DNA of 64,000 nucleotides. Source: Eubacterium sp. GTDB taxonomy: Bacteria > Bacillota > Clostridia > Lachnospirales > Lachnospiraceae. The DNA lies in NCBI GenBank assembly GCA_017514785.1, contig JAFWIO010000076.1, positions 62,001-126,000 of the forward strand, given 5' to 3'. The notes beneath the pieces were generated by a model. The model did not search any database, had not been told where the DNA came from, and saw nothing but the letters and a program-made list of their open reading frames with translations. A program made the position numbers and the translations under genes. Numbering within the stretch: the first letter of the stretch is position 1; every line of letters begins with the position of its first letter. This document shows, piece after piece, positions 19,196 through 28,791 of the stretch.

Positions 19196-20131
19196 ATGGA
19201 TTTCAAACACGTATCAGTGCTGTTAGACGAAACCATTGAAGGCTTGAACATTAATCCGGATGGTATTTACTTTGACGGAACACTAGGTGGCGGAGGACAT
19301 TCGCACGAAATACTAAAAAGACTAACTGGCAAGGGAGTACTTATTGGTGTTGATCAAGACGGAGATGCCATAGAGGCAGCTAGTGAAAGACTAAAAGAGT
19401 TTGATGGTAAGTTTCAATTAGTAAGAAGCAATTACAGTGAAATAGAAACAATTCTTAGCGATTTAAAGATAAGTAAGATAGATGGAATAGTTTTAGACTT
19501 AGGAGTTTCATCATATCAAATCGATAATCTAGAGAGAGGTTTTTCTTATAAAGAAGATGCTCCGCTCGACATGAGAATGGACCAGAGACAACTCTTAAAC
19601 GCAGCGGACGTTGTGAACGGATACACAGAAGAACAACTCGTAGCAATGCTAAGAGATTATGGAGAAGAAAGGTACGCTAGAAGAATAGCACAGGCTATCG
19701 TCGAAGGAAGAAAAGACAAGCCTATAGCTACTACACAGGAGCTAAGCGACATAGTAAAGAACTCAGTTCCTAAAAAGTATCAAATAGCAAAAGGACATCC
19801 TGCCAAGAAGACATTTCAGGCAATAAGAATAGAAGTAAACAATGAATTGAATATATTGAGACAAACGCTAGACAAGATGATTGATCACTTAAACCCAGGC
19901 GGAAGAATTTGTGTAATAACATTCCATTCATTAGAAGACAGGATAGTAAAACTAAACTTTAGAAACAACGAAAATCCTTGTACTTGCCCACCAGACTTTC
20001 CGGTTTGTGTTTGCGGCAAAAAGTCAAAAGGAAAAGTAATAACTAGAAAACCTATTACCCCATCGGCGGAGGAGATTGAAATAAACAAAAGGGCCAAAAG
20101 TTCAAAGCTAAGAATCTTTGAAAGAGCCTAA
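19196..20131 (+). CDS. rsmH: 16S rRNA m4C1402 N4-methyltransferase
   Basis: SAM-dependent methylation of C1402 in the ribosomal P site. N-terminal [16 protein letters not shown] loop [25 protein letters not shown], and the C-terminal [15 protein letters not shown] cysteine segment typical of clostridial members. 311 residues from ATG 19196, chosen over GTG 19187 because GAGGTGA (19184-19190) is then correctly spaced. Second gene of the dcw cluster, as usual. Confidence 0.96.
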   Translation: MDFKHVSVLLDETIEGLNINPDGIYFDGTLGGGGHSHEILKRLTGKGVLIGVDQDGDAIEAASERLKEFDGKFQLVRSNYSEIETILSDLKISKIDGIVLDLGVSSYQIDNLERGFSYKEDAPLDMRMDQRQLLNAADVVNGYTEEQLVAMLRDYGEERYARRIAQAIVEGRKDKPIATTQELSDIVKNSVPKKYQIAKGHPAKKTFQAIRIEVNNELNILRQTLDKMIDHLNPGGRICVITFHSLEDRIVKLNFRNNENPCTCPPDFPVCVCGKKSKGKVITRKPITPSAEEIEINKRAKSSKLRIFERA

Positions 20132-20144
20132 GAGGAGAAAAGCT

Positions 20145-20600
20145 ATGGAGAGAAGAACTTACAGAAGAGATCAGTACATAATGGGAAACACTGCTAGACA
20201 GTTGGAGCCTGCTATACAAGATCGTCCACAAATTAGAAATCAAAGAGTTTCTGAGCGTAAGAAGATGAAGAACGCTCATGCTTTTAGCGCCAAGAGCGTT
20301 TTGTTTGTGACTATTGTTACAGCTTTATGCGGTGGCGTTATTATGGCATACCTTTTCTTGCACTCATCTATTTCAGAAACTAGAAATAACATAGCTAAAA
20401 TCAAGACAGATATTAGCACAATTCAATCTCAGAACGATGCATTAAAGTATTCTATTAATACTTATGTTGATTCAGAAAATGTTTACAAAGTAGCTACAAA
20501 GAAGTTGGGTATGCGCCAGGCTAAGGGCAATCAGTTGTCTATATACAAATCAAGCGATAAAGGCTATACTGTACAGTATGGAGATATCCCTACTAAATAG
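20145..20600 (+). CDS. ftsL: FtsL/DivIC-type cell division protein
   Basis: 151 residues: basic cytoplasmic N-terminus, one membrane helix at about 49-72 (KSVLFVTIVTALCGGVIMAY), then a short extracellular coiled coil (ETRNNIAKIKTDISTIQSQN) and a LGMRQAKGNQ-type end. This architecture and its place between rsmH and the transpeptidase gene identify the divisome subunit that bridges FtsQ/DivIB and FtsW-FtsI. Start ATG 20145 follows AGAGGAGA. Sequence conservation in the family is low, so the name rests on architecture plus context. Confidence 0.8.
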   Translation: MERRTYRRDQYIMGNTARQLEPAIQDRPQIRNQRVSERKKMKNAHAFSAKSVLFVTIVTALCGGVIMAYLFLHSSISETRNNIAKIKTDISTIQSQNDALKYSINTYVDSENVYKVATKKLGMRQAKGNQLSIYKSSDKGYTVQYGDIPTK

Positions 20601-20602
20601 TT

Positions 20603-22570
20603 ATGAGTGAACACGTAGATCCTTCAAGAGGATATAGAAAACAGAATTTAATATTTAATGGCAAAATGCAAAAAAAGCTAGCAGTTATCATAGGGATAGT
20701 TGTGCTAGCTTTAATTGCGTTGTGCTTTAGAATTTTGTATATCAACATCACAAAAGGTGATGAGTATTCAATCAAAGTTTTGTCCCAACAGGGCTTTACT
20801 AGTAGAACAATACCTTACAAGCGAGGCGACATCCAAGACAGAAACGGAAACGTAATGGCTACTAGCGTTATGGTTTATAACCTAATTCTTGACTCAAAAG
20901 TAATTATGAGTGACGAGAAATTCTTAGAGCCTACAGTTTCAGCACTTAGCGAATACTTAGACTTCGACAAAGACGAACTTAGAACAGAAATCAAAAAGCG
21001 TAAAGATAACAGTTACTGGGTTGTTGCTAAAAACCTAGAGTATGAAGAAATCGAAAAATTTGAAAAATACATTAAAGGCGAATACATAAAAGACGACAAC
21101 GACGAAGAAGCAGTTCAAAACACTAAGGGTGTTTGGTTTGAGAAAAAGTACAAGAGAATGTATCCAAACAAAACACTCGCTTGTAGTACTATAGGTTTTG
21201 CAAACTCCAACAACGTGGCAGATATAGGAATGGAGAGCAGTTTCTCGAAGTATTTGCAAGGTGTAGACGGAAGAGAGTACGGCTACATGGATTCTGACAA
21301 CAACATGGAAGGAGTCATTAGAGACCCACAAGATGGTAACACAGTTGTTTCAACTATCGACTCAAACATCCAAAGAATTGTACAGAAGTCTGTTCGCAAA
21401 TATATGAAGAAATATCATCCAAAGAGAATTGCTGTAGTGATAGCAGATCCTAACAACGGTGATATTTTGGCGATGTCGGATGACAAAGTATTTGACCTAA
21501 ATGATCCATACAATCTAGAGGAGTATTACTCCCAGGCAAAGATAGATTCCATGTCTCAAAAAGATCAGTCTGAAAAGATGAATGAGATTTGGAACAATTA
21601 CTGCGTTTCTGATTCTTATGAACCAGGATCTACATTCAAACCTTTTACTATTGCAGCGGCTTTAGAAGAGGGCAAGATTACAAAACGTAGTTCATTTGGC
21701 TGTGATGGTCATCAACAGGTTGGTGAATTTGATATCAAGTGTCACGTCGTGAGTGGTCACGGAGTTTTAAGTTTGAAGGATGCTTTGGCGCAGTCGTGTA
21801 ATGATGCATTGATGCAGATTGGTTTTAAACTAGGACCAAAGAAGATGGCAGAGTATCAGACTAGATTTGGTTTTGGCACAAAGACTGGTATCGAACTTCC
21901 AAATGAAACAAGAGGATTAGTCTACGACAAAGACATGAGTCTATCTACACTAGCTACAAACTCATTTGGACAGAACTTAACAGTTAATATGATTCAAATG
22001 ACTCAAGCATTTTCATCTGTAATCAATGGTGGTAACTATTATGAACCACACATTGCAAAACAGATTGTTAATAAAGATGGTGACTTAGTTAAGAGTTATG
22101 CAAAGACATTGGTTAAACAGACATGTACTAGAAACACAACAACATTCCTAAGACAGGCTCTTAGAGAAGTAGTGCTAACTGGTACAGGAACAACAGCTGC
22201 CATAGATGGATATACAGTGGCAGGTAAGACAGGAACAGCCGAGAAGGTTAACACATCAGGAAACGGTGTGGGACGTTTGAAAGGTCAATATATATTGTCA
22301 TTCCTAGGCACAGTTCCTTGTGAAAATCCAAAGGTAGTGTGCTATACTCTTATGGATAGTCCAAGAGATAATACTCAAGCTACAGCTTACAATACAGAAA
22401 TGTGGACTAATATAATGAAGCAAGTATTACCTTATATGGGTATTGAAAAAACAGAAAAGATAGAAGAAAAAGCAAAGAAAAAATCATTGGCTAAGGAATT
22501 CTATTCAAACGGAATTATCCAGGGCGATGATGGTTCACTAGTTGTCAAAGATAAAACTTTGGGCGAATAA
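20603..22570 (+). CDS. ftsI: Class B penicillin-binding protein (septal transpeptidase)
   Basis: Cross-links septal peptidoglycan. N-terminal membrane anchor (about 28-48), pedestal domain, and a transpeptidase domain with SxxK = S343-T-F-K346 in YEPGSTFKPF, SxN = S398-C-N400 and K542-T-G. 655 residues, no PASTA repeats. ATG lies two bases after the ftsL stop without a good ribosome site of its own, so translation should be coupled to ftsL. Only one PBP gene is present in this cluster; a SpoVD-type second copy is absent. Confidence 0.93.
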   Translation: MSEHVDPSRGYRKQNLIFNGKMQKKLAVIIGIVVLALIALCFRILYINITKGDEYSIKVLSQQGFTSRTIPYKRGDIQDRNGNVMATSVMVYNLILDSKVIMSDEKFLEPTVSALSEYLDFDKDELRTEIKKRKDNSYWVVAKNLEYEEIEKFEKYIKGEYIKDDNDEEAVQNTKGVWFEKKYKRMYPNKTLACSTIGFANSNNVADIGMESSFSKYLQGVDGREYGYMDSDNNMEGVIRDPQDGNTVVSTIDSNIQRIVQKSVRKYMKKYHPKRIAVVIADPNNGDILAMSDDKVFDLNDPYNLEEYYSQAKIDSMSQKDQSEKMNEIWNNYCVSDSYEPGSTFKPFTIAAALEEGKITKRSSFGCDGHQQVGEFDIKCHVVSGHGVLSLKDALAQSCNDALMQIGFKLGPKKMAEYQTRFGFGTKTGIELPNETRGLVYDKDMSLSTLATNSFGQNLTVNMIQMTQAFSSVINGGNYYEPHIAKQIVNKDGDLVKSYAKTLVKQTCTRNTTTFLRQALREVVLTGTGTTAAIDGYTVAGKTGTAEKVNTSGNGVGRLKGQYILSFLGTVPCENPKVVCYTLMDSPRDNTQATAYNTEMWTNIMKQVLPYMGIEKTEKIEEKAKKKSLAKEFYSNGIIQGDDGSLVVKDKTLGE

Positions 22571-22603
22571 TTCTTTGTTTAATATATTTTTTAGGAGAGG
22601 AAA

Positions 22604-23620
22604 ATGAACGTAGTACAGTTTGTGAAAGAGAATTCAATACTAATAACAACACTTTCAGTGTTAGTTTCTTTTGGAATAGTTTTGGCGCTAAACCCAATTG
22701 TTATTCCATTGCTTAGAAGACTAAAGTTTGGTCAGACCATAAGAGAAGAGGGACCAAAGTCTCATCAGAAAAAATCAGGAACACCTACTATGGGTGGAGT
22801 TATTTTCTTATTTGCTATAACTGTAGTGTCTTGCATCTTAATCTTCGCACTTAAGTGCTACGACATTATTCCAGTTTTACTTTTAACACTTGGTTTTGGT
22901 TTGATTGGTTTAGTTGACGACTTGATTATCGTAGTTAAAAAACGAAACGAAGGTTTATCAGAAATTCAAAAGTTTGCTGCACAGATTTTAGTGACAGCAG
23001 CATTTTGCGTTTATCTAGTAAAAGAGATTGGAACATCTATCACTATTCCATTTGCATACGGAGTAGAGTGGAAGATGCCAGTTTGGTTATTTGTTATATT
23101 TGTATTTATCGTGGTAGTTGGAACTGTAAACGGAGCCAACTTCACAGACGGATTAGATGGATTGGCTACTAGTGTAACAATAGTAATAGCATCATTCTTT
23201 ATGATTGCTGCTAGAAGACTTGGCTTTACAGGAAACGGCTACATGGCAATGAGTGGTTCAGTAGTAGGTTCACTTTTAGGATTCTTAACAGTGAACTCAT
23301 ATCCAGCTAGTATCTTTATGGGAGACACTGGTTCTCTAGCATTAGGTGGATTTGTGGCAGGAATGGCTTGCGTTATGAGAATGCCACTTATTATTATCTT
23401 GGTTGCATTCATCTATTTAATAGAAGTAATTTCAGTTATGCTTCAAGTAGCATACTTTAAATACACAAAGAAAAAATATGGTGAAGGAAAAAGAATCTTT
23501 AGAATGGCACCACTACATCACCATTATCAAGAAGGTGGACAGAGCGAGACTCAGGTTGTAAACAGATTTACAATCATAACACTTGTTCTTTGTCTAGTAG
23601 CTTTCTTGGCAATAAAATAA
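22604..23620 (+). CDS. mraY: Phospho-N-acetylmuramoyl-pentapeptide transferase
   Basis: Forms lipid I from UDP-MurNAc-pentapeptide and undecaprenyl phosphate. Polytopic (about ten helices). Family motifs: KSGTPTMGGVIF, the magnesium-binding LVDDLIIVVKKRN, NFTDGLDGLA, GDTGSLALGGF and PLHHHYQEGG. 338 residues. Preceded by AGGAGAGG; next gene murD starts 19 bases later. Confidence 0.97.
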   Translation: MNVVQFVKENSILITTLSVLVSFGIVLALNPIVIPLLRRLKFGQTIREEGPKSHQKKSGTPTMGGVIFLFAITVVSCILIFALKCYDIIPVLLLTLGFGLIGLVDDLIIVVKKRNEGLSEIQKFAAQILVTAAFCVYLVKEIGTSITIPFAYGVEWKMPVWLFVIFVFIVVVGTVNGANFTDGLDGLATSVTIVIASFFMIAARRLGFTGNGYMAMSGSVVGSLLGFLTVNSYPASIFMGDTGSLALGGFVAGMACVMRMPLIIILVAFIYLIEVISVMLQVAYFKYTKKKYGEGKRIFRMAPLHHHYQEGGQSETQVVNRFTIITLVLCLVAFLAIK

Positions 23621-23639
23621 TTAGGAAAAGGTAGTAGTT

Positions 23640-25016
23640 ATGGAACTAAAACATGGAAAGTTTTTGGTTGCAGGTACTGGCAAGAGTGGTATAGCATCAG
23701 CGAACTTACTTGTAAAAATTGGATCAGAATTGATTCTTTATAACAGCGATGAAAACACAGACTTTGACGAAGTCTCCAAACAGTTGGAGAGTACGGACAA
23801 CGTCTCATTTTTGAGTGGAGAAATCTCAAAAGATTTCTTTGAAAAAAATCATATTGATGTTTTGGTTGCAAGCCCTGGAGTTCCTCTTGAGGCTGATTTT
23901 ATGGTTAAAGCAACTGAGGCAGGTATTCCAATTTGGAGTGAGGTAGAACTTGCTTACGTGGCAGGCAAAGGCCGCGTGATTGGAATTACAGGAACAAACG
24001 GAAAGACTACCACCACATCTTTAGTTGGTGCTATTATGGCGTCTCACTTTGACGATGTTAAGGTGGTTGGAAATATCGGAATACCTTATACCACTACAGC
24101 ATTTGAATCTACAGATGAGACAGTGACAGTAGCAGAGATAAGTAGTTTCCAACTTGAGACAGTTCATTCATTTAACCCTGATGTAAGTGCGATTTTAAAT
24201 ATCACACCAGATCATTTGAACCGCCACGGCACAATGGAAATTTATACTGACTGTAAATTAAGAATTGCTAAAAACCAAGATGTGGATGAGCCGGTCATTT
24301 TAAATTACGAAGATGAAATCCTTAGAGACAGAGCGAAGGATTTAACTAATAAAATTGTTTGGTTTAGTTCAAAGCAGAAAGTTCCTTGCGGAGTTTATCT
24401 AGATGGCGAGGACATTGTTTACTTTGACCCGGACGAGAATGATTCACCTATCAAAGTGTGCAACAAAAACGAGACCACACTAGTGGGCGTTCACAACTTA
24501 GAAAATATAATGGCAGCTGTTGCCATTGCAATAAATATGGAAGTGCCAGTTGAGAAAATCCGCGAGTCAGTTAAAAACTTCAAGGCAGTTCCACACAGAA
24601 TCGAATATGTTAACACAGTTAATGATGTTATTTATTATAACGACTCAAAAGGTACAAATACAGATGCATCTATCAAGGCAATCGAGGCTATGTCTAGACC
24701 CACAGTTCTAGTGGCTGGCGGATATGACAAGAAGGTTTCCTTTGACGAATGGACAGATGCGTTAGATGGAAAAGTAAAATGCTTAGTCCTTTTAGGACAG
24801 ACTGCAGATCAAATAGAAGAGACTGTAAAGGCAAAAGGCTTTGACAATGTAATCAAAGTTACTTCTATAGAAGAAGCAGTAGAGAAATGTTATGAAAATG
24901 CACAGCCGGGCGATGCAGTTTTATTATCTCCTGCATGTGCTAGCTGGGGAATGTTTGACAACTACGAACAACGTGGAGACATCTTCAAAGATTGTGTAAA
25001 TAAACTAGAGAAATAA
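23640..25016 (+). CDS. murD: UDP-N-acetylmuramoylalanine--D-glutamate ligase
   Basis: ATP-dependent addition of D-Glu to UDP-MurNAc-L-Ala. Rossmann N-terminal domain (about 1-100), central ATPase with GITGTNGKTTTTSLVG (about residue 115), SSFQLETV, NITPDHLNRHGTM, and C-terminal ligase domain with YNDSKGTNTDAS and LLSPACASWGMFDNYEQRG. 458 residues. The only Mur ligase encoded in this window. Confidence 0.97.
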   Translation: MELKHGKFLVAGTGKSGIASANLLVKIGSELILYNSDENTDFDEVSKQLESTDNVSFLSGEISKDFFEKNHIDVLVASPGVPLEADFMVKATEAGIPIWSEVELAYVAGKGRVIGITGTNGKTTTTSLVGAIMASHFDDVKVVGNIGIPYTTTAFESTDETVTVAEISSFQLETVHSFNPDVSAILNITPDHLNRHGTMEIYTDCKLRIAKNQDVDEPVILNYEDEILRDRAKDLTNKIVWFSSKQKVPCGVYLDGEDIVYFDPDENDSPIKVCNKNETTLVGVHNLENIMAAVAIAINMEVPVEKIRESVKNFKAVPHRIEYVNTVNDVIYYNDSKGTNTDASIKAIEAMSRPTVLVAGGYDKKVSFDEWTDALDGKVKCLVLLGQTADQIEETVKAKGFDNVIKVTSIEEAVEKCYENAQPGDAVLLSPACASWGMFDNYEQRGDIFKDCVNKLEK

Positions 25017-25030
25017 TTGGAAGGCTTAAG

Positions 25031-26203
25031 ATGGCAAAAGAGCAAGCGCAACCAAAAAAGAATAAGGACAAGACTAGTAATCCACATATGGACTACAATC
25101 TACTTATTGTATGCATTTTTACTATATTAATAGGATATGTATTACTTTATAGTGCAAGTTCATATTCTGCCACATCTACTCACGATGATTCTTTGTTCTT
25201 TATTAAAAGACAAATGTTTGCAACAGCAATCGGTATTGTTGGTTTGGTTGTTGTAATGAAACTAGGCTACAAGTTCTTCGAAAAATTTGCAGACTGGATT
25301 TATTATTTGTCTTTGGCGTCTATCGTCTTGGTAAGAACACCACTTGGACTAGAACTAAACGGTGCTAGAAGATGGGTGGATTTAGGATTCATCCAGTTCC
25401 AGCCAGCAGAGCTAGTAAAAATATCTGTCATCATTGTGACAGCTTCTATGATATCGAAATGTAAAAACAAATCACTGGAAAACCCAGTTGTGGCATTAAA
25501 GATTTTTGCCAGAACTGCAGTGGCAGCTATCATGCTATATGTGCTTACATCAAATATGAGTTCGGCCATTATCGTTGGACTTATTGGAACATTGATGATA
25601 GTGATAGCAGGACCAGGTAGAAAGTTTTATAAATACTTCTTTATAGCACTTGGCGGTATAGCAGGATTAGCAGGCATAATAATGCTTATTAAAGGTTCGG
25701 GATTTAGAATTGCCAGAGTAATGACATGGCTAAACCCTGAACAATATTCTGACGAGGGCGGCTACCAAATCATGCAAGGTTTATACGCAATTGGTTCTGG
25801 TGGTTACTTCGGCAAAGGAATCGGAAACAGCGCACAAAAACTTGGTACACTTCCAGAGTCAACAAACGATATGATCTTCTCGATTATCTGTGAGGAGATG
25901 GGCTTGTTTGGCGCGGTCTGTGTTGTGGCATTGTTTATCTTTATGATTTTCAGAATGAAATCAATTGTGACAAACACACCAAGATCAGATGTGTTTGGAT
26001 CAATGTTAGTGATTGGAGTAATGTTACATATTTCAATCCAGGTACTTTTAAATATAGCAGTAGTAACAAACTCAATGCCAAATACTGGTGTGTCGTTGCC
26101 GTTCATTAGTTACGGTGGAACGTCCCTGGCATTTTTGATAACCGAGATGGGATTAGTTTTCTCGGTGTCTAAAACGAATGCAATGAGACAACGAATAAGT
26201 TAG
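25031..26203 (+). CDS. ftsW: SEDS-family septal glycosyltransferase FtsW
   Basis: Polymerises lipid II into glycan strands, working with the class B PBP. 390 residues, about ten membrane helices. SEDS motifs: LNGARRWVDLGFIQFQPAELVKI (with the loop Arg/Asp), GGYQIMQGLYAIGSGGYFGKGIGNS, PESTNDMIFSIICEEMG and the C-terminal PFISYGGTS. FtsW rather than RodA is inferred from the position after murD and before ftsQ in the dcw cluster. Confidence 0.92.
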   Translation: MAKEQAQPKKNKDKTSNPHMDYNLLIVCIFTILIGYVLLYSASSYSATSTHDDSLFFIKRQMFATAIGIVGLVVVMKLGYKFFEKFADWIYYLSLASIVLVRTPLGLELNGARRWVDLGFIQFQPAELVKISVIIVTASMISKCKNKSLENPVVALKIFARTAVAAIMLYVLTSNMSSAIIVGLIGTLMIVIAGPGRKFYKYFFIALGGIAGLAGIIMLIKGSGFRIARVMTWLNPEQYSDEGGYQIMQGLYAIGSGGYFGKGIGNSAQKLGTLPESTNDMIFSIICEEMGLFGAVCVVALFIFMIFRMKSIVTNTPRSDVFGSMLVIGVMLHISIQVLLNIAVVTNSMPNTGVSLPFISYGGTSLAFLITEMGLVFSVSKTNAMRQRIS

Positions 26204-26223
26204 TTTAAACGCAGAGGTTTAGT

Positions 26224-26961
26224 ATGGCTAAAAAACAAAAGAAAAGATTAAGAACTTGGGTAAAAGTAGTACTTGTATCAATTCCAGTTATAGCTGGAAT
26301 TGTTTGCCTTATTGTGTTTGGATTTAAACTTAAATATGTTTCATACAAATCCGATCTAAATGAGTTTACAGCAGAGGAAGTAAAAGCTTACTTAGATTAC
26401 GATGGCAGAGGTAATGCATTCACTCTTTGGTTCAGAGACAAGATTGGTCAGGAGCCTGACATGGATTTGTTTGAAGACTACGATGTAAATCTTAAAGGCT
26501 TCGACAAAGTAGAAATAGTAGCCCACGAAAAACAGTTCAAGGGTTATATAAAAAATGACAGCCAGTTATACTTCTTCGACGAAGACGGCAAGATGCTCAA
26601 AAATACAAGCGACAAAATAAAGGGCATCCCAAAAGTAGTAGGGCTAAATGTCACAAATGCAAATCTTTATAAGAAGGTTGGCGTTACTAACAAGAAACAG
26701 TTCAATGCTGTTTTGCAGGTGGCAAATGGTGTTGATGATTATGACTTTGTTGTAAAGAAAATAATAGTTAATAAAGATTGTGAAGTAACGATAGTAATAA
26801 ATAAAGTACAAGTTATGCTTGGAACGACAACTAACTTAAAGAAGAAGTTGTCTGACTTAAATGATATGAGTAAGAATCTCAAAAAACTTAAAGGTACTTT
26901 GGATATGAGATTTGTCAATAACGAGGGCAAATATATATTGAAAAAGACTAAAAAGCACTAA
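26224..26961 (+). CDS. ftsQ: DivIB/FtsQ-type cell division protein
   Basis: 245 residues: short basic cytoplasmic tail, single membrane helix at about 13-35 (VKVVLVSIPVIAGIVCLIVFG), then an extracellular POTRA-like segment (about 36-110) and beta domain. Low sequence conservation; assigned by architecture and by position between ftsW and ftsZ. In the divisome it contacts FtsL and DivIC. murG, which often sits just before this gene, is absent here. Confidence 0.75.
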   Translation: MAKKQKKRLRTWVKVVLVSIPVIAGIVCLIVFGFKLKYVSYKSDLNEFTAEEVKAYLDYDGRGNAFTLWFRDKIGQEPDMDLFEDYDVNLKGFDKVEIVAHEKQFKGYIKNDSQLYFFDEDGKMLKNTSDKIKGIPKVVGLNVTNANLYKKVGVTNKKQFNAVLQVANGVDDYDFVVKKIIVNKDCEVTIVINKVQVMLGTTTNLKKKLSDLNDMSKNLKKLKGTLDMRFVNNEGKYILKKTKKH

Positions 26962-26967
26962 ATATAC

Positions 26968-27009
26968 ACAAAATATAGTAAAAAATGTCAAAAAAAACCT
27001 ATATTTTGT
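26968..27009. repeat. AT-rich inverted repeat between ftsQ and ftsZ
   Basis: Perfect 11-base arms, 26968-26978 and 26999-27009, with a 20-base A-rich loop and no T-run behind. It could weakly end the upstream transcript or act as a binding site next to the ftsZ promoter. Confidence 0.4.
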
Positions 27010-27019
27010 AAATTTCTTG

Positions 27020-27048
27020 TTGATATTTTATCAATTGAATTGTAGAAT
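27020..27048 (+). promoter_or_regulatory. Predicted ftsZ promoter
   Basis: -35 TTGATA (27020-27025), 17-bp spacer, -10 TAGAAT (27043-27048), each one mismatch from the sigma-A consensus. Gives a 5' leader of about 70 bases and lets ftsZ be expressed apart from the upstream dcw genes. Confidence 0.7.
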
Positions 27049-27123
27049 ATACATAGTATGAGTGGCTATGCGCCCTTATACTATGAGGAAAAATTTTTTT
27101 ATTCGATGAAGGAGAATGAAACG

Positions 27124-28251
27124 ATGTTAGAAATTACAACTAATGAAAGTGATGCAGTAGCAAAGATAATAGTTACTGGTGTTGGCGGAGCTGGAAATAA
27201 TGCCGTTAACAGAATGATTGATGAAAACATTGGTGGTGTAGAATTTATTTCTGTAAATTCAGACACTCAGATTTTGAAGAGAAGTAAAGCACCTACTACA
27301 TTACAGATCGGTGAGAAAGTCACAAAGGGTCTTGGTGCAGGAGCTAAGCCAGAAGTTGGTGAAGCAGCTGCTGAAGAGAATGTAGAGGAATTAGCTCAAC
27401 TACTTAAGGGTGCCGATATGGTATTCGTAACATGTGGTATGGGCGGTGGTACTGGTACTGGTGCTGCACCTGTAGTTGCACGTGTTGCTAAGGAGCAGGG
27501 AGCTCTTACAGTTGGTGTTGTTACAAAGCCATTTAGATTTGAAGCAAACACTCGTATGAGCAATGCTATTTCAGGTATTGAGAGATTAAAAGAAAACGTA
27601 GATACACTTATCGTTATTCCAAATGATAAGTTGTTAGAGATTGTTGATAAACGTACTACTATGCCAGAAGCTCTTAAGAAGGCTGACGAAGTACTTCAGC
27701 AGTCAGTTCAGGGTATTACAGATTTGATTAATGTTCCATCATTGATCAACCTTGACTTTGCTGACGTTCAGACAGTTATGAGAGATGCTGGTGTTGCACA
27801 CATTGGTATTGGCGAAGCTAGTGGTGACGAGAAGGCTGCAGAAGCTGTTCAGGCTGCTGTCACATCTCCACTTCTAGAGACAACTATCGAAGGTGCTAAG
27901 AATGTTATTATTAACATTACTGGTGATGTTAGCTTGTTTGAAGCAAACGAAGCTGCTAGCTATGTTCAGGAGCTTGCTGGTGAAAATGCAAATATCATTT
28001 TCGGTGTTAGATATGAAGACACATACCCAGATGAGTGCTCAATCACAGTAATGGCTACTGGTATTGGCGATCCTGATAACGGTAAAGCTCAGAAGTCTTT
28101 CGGTTTCAATAAGCCAGCTGCAAAGAAGCCTTTCGCTTCATCATTTAATGCAGGTACACAGAGTGCTGCTCCTCAGGCAGAAGCTAAAGAAGAAGCACCA
28201 GGTGTGGAAGAAAAAGCTATCAAGATTCCAGATTTCCTTCAGAATAAATAA
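27124..28251 (+). CDS. ftsZ: Cell division protein FtsZ
   Basis: Tubulin-like GTPase forming the Z ring. GTP-binding motifs [14 protein letters not shown] and the tubulin signature [10 protein letters not shown]; synergy-loop region [12 protein letters not shown] glutamine/alanine-rich linker leads to the C-terminal peptide [10 protein letters not shown] that binds FtsA/SepF-type partners. 375 residues from ATG 27124, with AAGGAG at 27109-27114; upstream in-frame starts at 27058 and 27106 add a non-conserved extension. No ftsA is present in the cluster. Confidence 0.97.
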   Translation: MLEITTNESDAVAKIIVTGVGGAGNNAVNRMIDENIGGVEFISVNSDTQILKRSKAPTTLQIGEKVTKGLGAGAKPEVGEAAAEENVEELAQLLKGADMVFVTCGMGGGTGTGAAPVVARVAKEQGALTVGVVTKPFRFEANTRMSNAISGIERLKENVDTLIVIPNDKLLEIVDKRTTMPEALKKADEVLQQSVQGITDLINVPSLINLDFADVQTVMRDAGVAHIGIGEASGDEKAAEAVQAAVTSPLLETTIEGAKNVIINITGDVSLFEANEAASYVQELAGENANIIFGVRYEDTYPDECSITVMATGIGDPDNGKAQKSFGFNKPAAKKPFASSFNAGTQSAAPQAEAKEEAPGVEEKAIKIPDFLQNK

Positions 28252-28264
28252 TCTATAAATTTCT

Positions 28265-28295
28265 ATGGGGCACAGATAGCTGTGCCCCATTTTTT
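28265..28295 (+). terminator. Intrinsic terminator after ftsZ
   Basis: Perfect 11-bp GC-rich stem (28265-28275 with 28280-28290), loop ATAG, followed by a T-run. Confidence 0.93.
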
Positions 28296-28332
28296 ATATC
28301 AGGAAAAAGTTTACTTTTACGGAGGTATAATT

Positions 28333-28782
28333 ATGAAGTGTCCATATTGTGGAGCAGACGATACAAAGGTTATCGATTCTCGTCCTGCAGAGGATAACAA
28401 TGCTATCAGACGTCGTCGTCAGTGTGAGAAGTGTAACAAGAGATACACTACATACGAGAAGGTTGAAAGCATTCCTATTATAGTAATTAAGAAAGATAAT
28501 ATCAGAGAGCAGTACGACAGATCTAAGATAGAGAAAGGTATTATCAGTTCTTGTAATAAGCGTCCAGTTTCTTATGAACAAATTGTTCAGACGGTAGAAG
28601 AAATTGAGAACGAAATATTTAGTATGGAAGAAAAAGAAATCTCTAGTAACACTATTGGTGAGTTAGTTATGGAAAAACTTAAAGACTTAGACCAAGTTGC
28701 TTACGTTAGATTTGCATCTGTTTATAGAGAATTCAAAGATGTTAATACTTTCAAGAAAGAGCTTAACAAACTGCTTAAGTAA
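28333..28782 (+). CDS. nrdR: Transcriptional repressor NrdR
   Basis: Represses ribonucleotide reductase genes in response to ATP/dATP. N-terminal zinc ribbon CPYCGADDTKVIDSRP ... CEKCNKRYTTYE, then ATP-cone domain (about residues 49-140). 149 residues from ATG 28333, preceded by GGAGG at 28321; an upstream in-frame ATG would begin within the ftsZ terminator. No nrd genes are in the window. Confidence 0.96.
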   Translation: MKCPYCGADDTKVIDSRPAEDNNAIRRRRQCEKCNKRYTTYEKVESIPIIVIKKDNIREQYDRSKIEKGIISSCNKRPVSYEQIVQTVEEIENEIFSMEEKEISSNTIGELVMEKLKDLDQVAYVRFASVYREFKDVNTFKKELNKLLK

Positions 28783-28791
28783 GGTGATAAC

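Noticed and set aside
27058..27123. Longer FtsZ start at 27058
   Set aside because: It would begin about at the predicted transcription start and adds residues that are not part of FtsZ; AAGGAG supports 27124.
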